DNA from: Chitinophagaceae bacterium
GTDB taxonomy: Bacteria > Bacteroidota > Bacteroidia > Chitinophagales > Chitinophagaceae
Assembly: GCA_017989935.1 (NCBI GenBank)
Contig: JAGNOY010000065.1
Coordinates: 1 to 8,730 of the forward strand
DNA length: 8,730 nt
Reading direction: 5' to 3'
Shown here: in pieces, positions 5,562 to 8,730 of the stretch
Position numbering within the stretch: the stretch's first letter is position 1
How the letters are laid out: the number at the start of each line of letters is the position of its first letter
Made by a program: the position numbers and the translations under genes
The notes under the pieces: model-generated
Told to the model about the DNA's origin: nothing
Seen by the model: the letters and a program-made list of their open reading frames with translations, nothing else
The model's database searches: none

Positions 5562-8204
5562 TTAATCTTTCGTAATTTTTACTCTATACGTTTTTTTGTC
5601 ATCAATAATTTCGGCCATGTATATGCCATTTGGATACTGACTGATATCTATGGTAGCAGCATGATGTTCGATTTTAGCACTGAGTAATTTTTGACCGAAT
5701 GAATTGTATACAATCACTTTAGCACTATTCATCGGACATTCGATGTTAAACATTGTATGTGTTGGATTGGGAGAAATTGTAATGAAGTTTTGCGTATTTA
5801 GTACTTCAATTCCTACGCCCGTAACAGTCATACAAATTGATGTATCTGTGCATCCATTTTGCGTAATAATCATTGCATAATCACCATTGGCTGTGGCATT
5901 GTATGTTTGGTTTGTTGCACCCAAGATGATTGTAAACGAAGGGCAATTGATCCATTGATAAGTGGCTCCAGAAGTTAAGGCAGACAAGAGTGAACCATTT
6001 TGAGTAACCATGGTATTCGGATTATTTATGGTAAGAATCAATTTTACTACACTATCGCATCCCACTGAATTTATTAAGGTATCATTATAGGTCCCACTTT
6101 GCATGAGGGTTAGTCCATTGAAAACATAACTACCACAAGCAGTTTGATTGACGCTTGAATTACTTGAACTATTTATCGTTAAATTCAAGGTTAACAAGCT
6201 ATCACAACCAACTGAATTGACTAAGGTATCAGCATAGATTCCACTTTGGGTAATAGTTTGTCCGTTGAAAATATAACTGTTACAAGCAACCTGAGAAGTG
6301 CTTCCATTACTCGCATGCTGTATAGTTAAATTTAAAGTCACTAAACTATCGCAGCCTCCTGCATTCAATAAAGTGTCATAATAAATTCCACTTTGGGTAA
6401 GGGTTTGTCCATTCAAGGTATAACTATCACAAGCTGATTGACTTATATTAGCATAAGTAGGATTTTGAATGTTTAAGTTTAAAACAAGCAAGCTATCACA
6501 GCCTAATGAATTGACTAATGTGTCATAATAGATTCCACTTTGCCAGATTACTTGATTATTGAATGTAAAATTGTTGCAAGCTGATACATTCAAATTAGTG
6601 GTTGAAGCATTTAAAGTTAGATTCAGGGTTACAAGACTATCACACCCAACAGCATTTGTATAAACTTGAATATGGCTTCCTGAGCTCGTATAGGTTTGAC
6701 CATTTAAAGTATAGGCATTGCAAGCACTTGCTGAGAGTGAAGTATAACTTGGTACACATTGTCCGAGCTTTTGAATGAAACCAGCAATATTTGAGGTGGC
6801 AGTCAAATTATATACTGCAAGACTAGGATCAAAATCTGAAGTGCCCAAAAAATATCCACCTGTAAACACATTATTTGAATTGTCTATGACTACACTTTCT
6901 CCATTTTCTGCTCCTTGAATGCCACCCATGCTTACAGCCCATACAAAATCGAAATTTGGATTATATTTTGCCACATAAATGTCACTACTCTGAGAATTTG
7001 ATGTTAGATTAAAAGAGTTAATACTAGGGTCAAAATCAATGGTATTTGTAAAAGAGCCAGAGATATAAATATTTCCTGCATTATCTAGATTGATTTGTTC
7101 AGTGTAAATTAAACCAAAATTAGGTGCGCCAAAATTTTTCACTTGCAATAAATTTCCATTGCTATCAAGCTTGCTAATATATAAATCATGGCTTGGTGAA
7201 GTAATATTCAAGACGCTTATTCCAGGATCAAAATCAGCTGTACCAGAAAATTCACCCACAGTATATATATAGTTATTCTGGTCTAGAATAAGTGATTTAC
7301 CTTCTACAGAAGCATTTCCTGAAAATTGTTTGGCAAATGAAAAATTTCCATTCGAGTCTAATTTCGAAAGATAAGCGCCACTACTATTACTTGCTGATTG
7401 AGTTAAATTATACACGGCAGCGGATGGATCAAAATCTACTGTACCAACAAATTTACCTGTAGAGTATACATTATCCATGTCATCTACGTCAATACAACTT
7501 CCCCAATCTGCGCTTGCATTGCCAAAAGATCTTGCCCACTTATAAATTCCATTTTTATCTAATTTAAGGATATATATGTCTGTACTTAAATTAGATACTG
7601 CCGTGAGGTTGCTTACCCCTGTACCTGGATCAAAATCTACAGTTCCTTTAAATTTACCAGTGACTAATACATTGCCATGGTGATCACATGAAACTGAATT
7701 TGCTTCTTGGTCATTGATTGATTCTCCAATACTTCTAGCCCAAATGAATACTCCATTTGAATCGAGTTTACACACAAAAATATCTTTATACCCTGAACTG
7801 GTTAAATTATAGATTCCCAGGTCAGGATTAAAATCTACTGTACCATTATAGGCGCCTGTCAAATAAATATTACCAACTGAATCCATATCCATGCTATAGC
7901 ATTCCATTTGTGCGCTATTTCCACCAATGCGTTTTGCCCATTGGTAATTTGCATTTGCGTCTAACTTGAGGATAAATACATCAGCATAACCTAGAGCATA
8001 CAAAGAATTCGTACTAGGCCCAGGATCAAAATCTGCATTCCCAGATAGCTGTCCAACACTATACAAATAGCCGGCACTATTTAACTCCATATCATGCACC
8101 TGAATTTGCAAACTACCTCCAAAATTTTTGGCCCATTCAAAACTTGGTTGCGCAAACACAAATTGGCTTACTACCAAAAGCAATACGACTAATAATTTTC
8201 TCAT
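5562..8204 (-). CDS. Secreted repeat protein with propeller repeats and type IX sorting domain
   Basis: The 880-residue protein begins with a signal peptide (MRKLLVVLLLVVSQFVFA, likely cut before Q19). Residues 20-481 hold seven repeats of about 66 residues, each with a WAK/WAR-FGG start, a DxxGNIYxTG core and a DFDPG/DFDPS signature, like the SBBP-type beta-propeller repeats; seven copies would make one closed propeller. Residues 487-727 are five repeats of 48-49 residues, each with two cysteines 26 residues apart (for example C495/C521, C592/C618), ending GCDSLVTLNLT. A short Ig-like part with TYQWINC and NGCTDTSIC follows (748-791). The end (about 805-880) has SPNPT, VYNSFGQKLL, IDISQYPNGIYMAEI and KxYRVKITK, typical of the type A sorting domain of type IX secretion. 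It is thus probably exported to the cell surface or medium. The role is unknown; adhesion or binding is a guess. The gene stands alone with its own terminator. Confidence 0.9.
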   Translation of the reverse strand: MRKLLVVLLLVVSQFVFAQPSFEWAKNFGGSLQIQVHDMELNSAGYLYSVGQLSGNADFDPGPSTNSLYALGYADVFILKLDANANYQWAKRIGGNSAQMECYSMDMDSVGNIYLTGAYNGTVDFNPDLGIYNLTSSGYKDIFVCKLDSNGVFIWARSIGESINDQEANSVSCDHHGNVLVTGKFKGTVDFDPGTGVSNLTAVSNLSTDIYILKLDKNGIYKWARSFGNASADWGSCIDVDDMDNVYSTGKFVGTVDFDPSAAVYNLTQSASNSSGAYLSKLDSNGNFSFAKQFSGNASVEGKSLILDQNNYIYTVGEFSGTADFDPGISVLNITSPSHDLYISKLDSNGNLLQVKNFGAPNFGLIYTEQINLDNAGNIYISGSFTNTIDFDPSINSFNLTSNSQSSDIYVAKYNPNFDFVWAVSMGGIQGAENGESVVIDNSNNVFTGGYFLGTSDFDPSLAVYNLTATSNIAGFIQKLGQCVPSYTSLSASACNAYTLNGQTYTSSGSHIQVYTNAVGCDSLVTLNLTLNASTTNLNVSACNNFTFNNQVIWQSGIYYDTLVNSLGCDSLLVLNLNIQNPTYANISQSACDSYTLNGQTLTQSGIYYDTLLNAGGCDSLVTLNLTIQHASNGSTSQVACNSYIFNGQTITQSGIYADTLVNSVGCDSLLTLNLTINSSSNSSVNQTACGSYVFNGLTLMQSGTYNDTLINSVGCDSVVKLILTINNPNTMVTQNGSLLSALTSGATYQWINCPSFTIILGATNQTYNATANGDYAMIITQNGCTDTSICMTVTGVGIEVLNTQNFITISPNPTHTMFNIECPMNSAKVIVYNSFGQKLLSAKIEHHAATIDISQYPNGIYMAEIIDDKKTYRVKITKD
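6024..6746 (-). repeat. Five tandem 48-49 residue cysteine-paired repeats (protein level)
   Basis: These are residues 487-727 of the large secreted protein. Cysteine pairs are C495/C521, C543/C569, C592/C618, C641/C667 and C690/C716, always 26 apart. The shared pattern is SAC-x-x-(Y/F)xxNGQ, then QSGIYxDTLxNxxGCDSLxxLNLTI. Copies 3 to 5 are the most alike and their DNA is recognisably repeated. Confidence 0.85.
6762..8147 (-). repeat. Seven propeller-type repeats (protein level)
   Basis: These are residues 20-481 of the large secreted protein, with blade borders near 20, 87, 152, 220, 287, 351 and 418. Each has an aromatic-WAK/WAR opening, a DFDP or DFNP signature about 40 residues on, and ends in KLDSNG or a variant. 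Copies 5 and 6 have lost the opening tryptophan. Confidence 0.8.
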
Positions 8205-8221
8205 TTCCTCAACAATTTAAG

Positions 8222-8229
8222 CGAAAATA
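8222..8229 (-). promoter_or_regulatory. Possible -7 box of the large secreted-protein gene
   Basis: TATTTTCG on the minus strand differs from TAnnTTTG at one position and ends 17 nt before the start codon, close to the distance seen at the perfect boxes. No -33 element is evident. GAGGAA directly before the ATG resembles a ribosome binding site but sits too close. Confidence 0.3.
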
Positions 8230-8378
8230 ACTTAAAATCATTTTACTATAATTAACTACATAAAAAAACACGTTAATTAAATTTAAGCGAAACTTACAAA
8301 GCTTACATAGCCTATTTTTTCATCCCTACAACTAAGCGCGATAAACACATCTTTACAAAATCTTTATAGCTTAGTAAC

Positions 8379-8386
8379 TAACTTTG
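8379..8386 (+). promoter_or_regulatory. Promoter -7 box of the DUF4118 kinase gene
   Basis: TAACTTTG matches TAnnTTTG exactly. It ends 21 nt before the TTG at 8408, the distance expected if that TTG is the start codon. No good -33 element is seen at 17-22 nt. Confidence 0.5.
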
Positions 8387-8407
8387 AAATTTATACAAGT
8401 AAATAAG

Positions 8408-8730
8408 TTGAACTTAGTTAATACACGAAAATACAGTTTACTACATCAATACCTAATTAGTATTGCTTTAGTACTCTTGACTTCAATTGCATGTTATTTT
8501 GGCTTACAGTTTGTTGGCTATAAAACAGTGGCTTTAATCTTGCTTGTAACAGTTTCTATTGTTGCCATGTTGTTTGACATTCTTCCAGTATTGAGTGCGG
8601 CAGTTTTAAGTGCCTTAATTTGGAACTACTTTTTCATTCCACCTATTCTTACTTTTCATATTGACAATACAGAAGATTTATTGATGTTTCTTTTGTATTT
8701 TTTTATCGCATGCGTAAATGCTGTTTTAAC
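8408..8730 (+). CDS. DUF4118 (KdpD-type) sensor histidine kinase, N-terminal part
   Basis: The frame runs open to the window end and gives about 107 residues. They contain the four closely packed membrane segments of DUF4118, the membrane domain of KdpD: SIALVLLTSIACYFGLQF, then GYKTVALILLVTVSIVAMLF, then DILPVLSAAVLSALIWNYFF and IPP, then DNTEDLLMFLLYFFIACVNAVL. The IWNYFFIPP and F(H)xxxTED motifs are characteristic. KdpD senses potassium and turgor and controls the KdpFABC pump; in Bacteroidota this part is often a separate kinase without the N-terminal Kdp sensor domain, which fits the start here. No ATG lies upstream in frame (stop at 8375-8377), and TTG at 8408 fits the promoter spacing, so a TTG start is proposed. 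The histidine kinase domain should follow outside the window. No kdp genes are visible before it. Confidence 0.85.
   Translation, partial: MNLVNTRKYSLLHQYLISIALVLLTSIACYFGLQFVGYKTVALILLVTVSIVAMLFDILPVLSAAVLSALIWNYFFIPPILTFHIDNTEDLLMFLLYFFIACVNAVL

Noticed and set aside
5352..5687. Plus-strand frame of 111 codons
   Set aside because: It runs through the repeat element, the terminator and the antisense end of the secreted-protein gene; the product shows no protein-like pattern.

Overview
The window looks like a chromosomal piece of a member of the Bacteroidota. The DNA is AT-rich. Five genes carry a perfect match to the Bacteroidota -7 promoter box TAnnTTTG at a near-constant distance from the start codon. 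A large secreted protein ends in a domain of the type IX secretion (Por) sorting type, a system confined to this phylum. The species cannot be named from the sequence; everything reads as ordinary chromosomal genes and no phage, insertion sequence, CRISPR array, rRNA or tRNA was seen.

Layout. (1) 179-917, plus strand: a COQ4-family protein with the diagnostic HDxxHx11E motif, followed 10 nt later by a 53-residue single-pass membrane peptide. (2) 994-3167, plus strand: a compact nuoH-nuoI-nuoJ operon with its own promoter, encoding the quinone-channel subunit, the two-cluster ferredoxin-like subunit and a membrane subunit of respiratory complex I. The usual next gene, nuoK, is absent; a GC-rich repeat element starts 10 nt after the nuoJ stop. 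(3) 3498-4857, divergent: a two-gene minus-strand operon (short-chain dehydrogenase plus a four-helix membrane protein of unknown function) faces a plus-strand MerR-family regulator. The 108-nt gap between them holds two promoters and two inverted repeats, one within each promoter region, as expected for a MerR-controlled and self-controlled locus. (4) 5240-5561: convergent gap with a second copy of the same repeat family and a strong terminator for the minus-strand gene. (5) 5562-8204, minus strand: an 880-residue exported protein made of a signal peptide, seven beta-propeller-type repeats, five cysteine-paired 48-49 residue repeats, a short Ig-like region and a C-terminal sorting domain. (6) 8379-8730, plus strand: the start of a KdpD-type (DUF4118) sensor kinase, cut by the window end.

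The functional themes are respiration and quinones (COQ4-like protein next to complex I subunits), a small regulated redox locus (SDR plus MerR), and cell-surface export. The points most worth checking are the isolated nuoHIJ block next to a COQ4 homologue in a phylum that normally uses menaquinone, the two repeat elements that share their flanks but have different hairpin stems, and the two dyads in the SDR/MerR gap.
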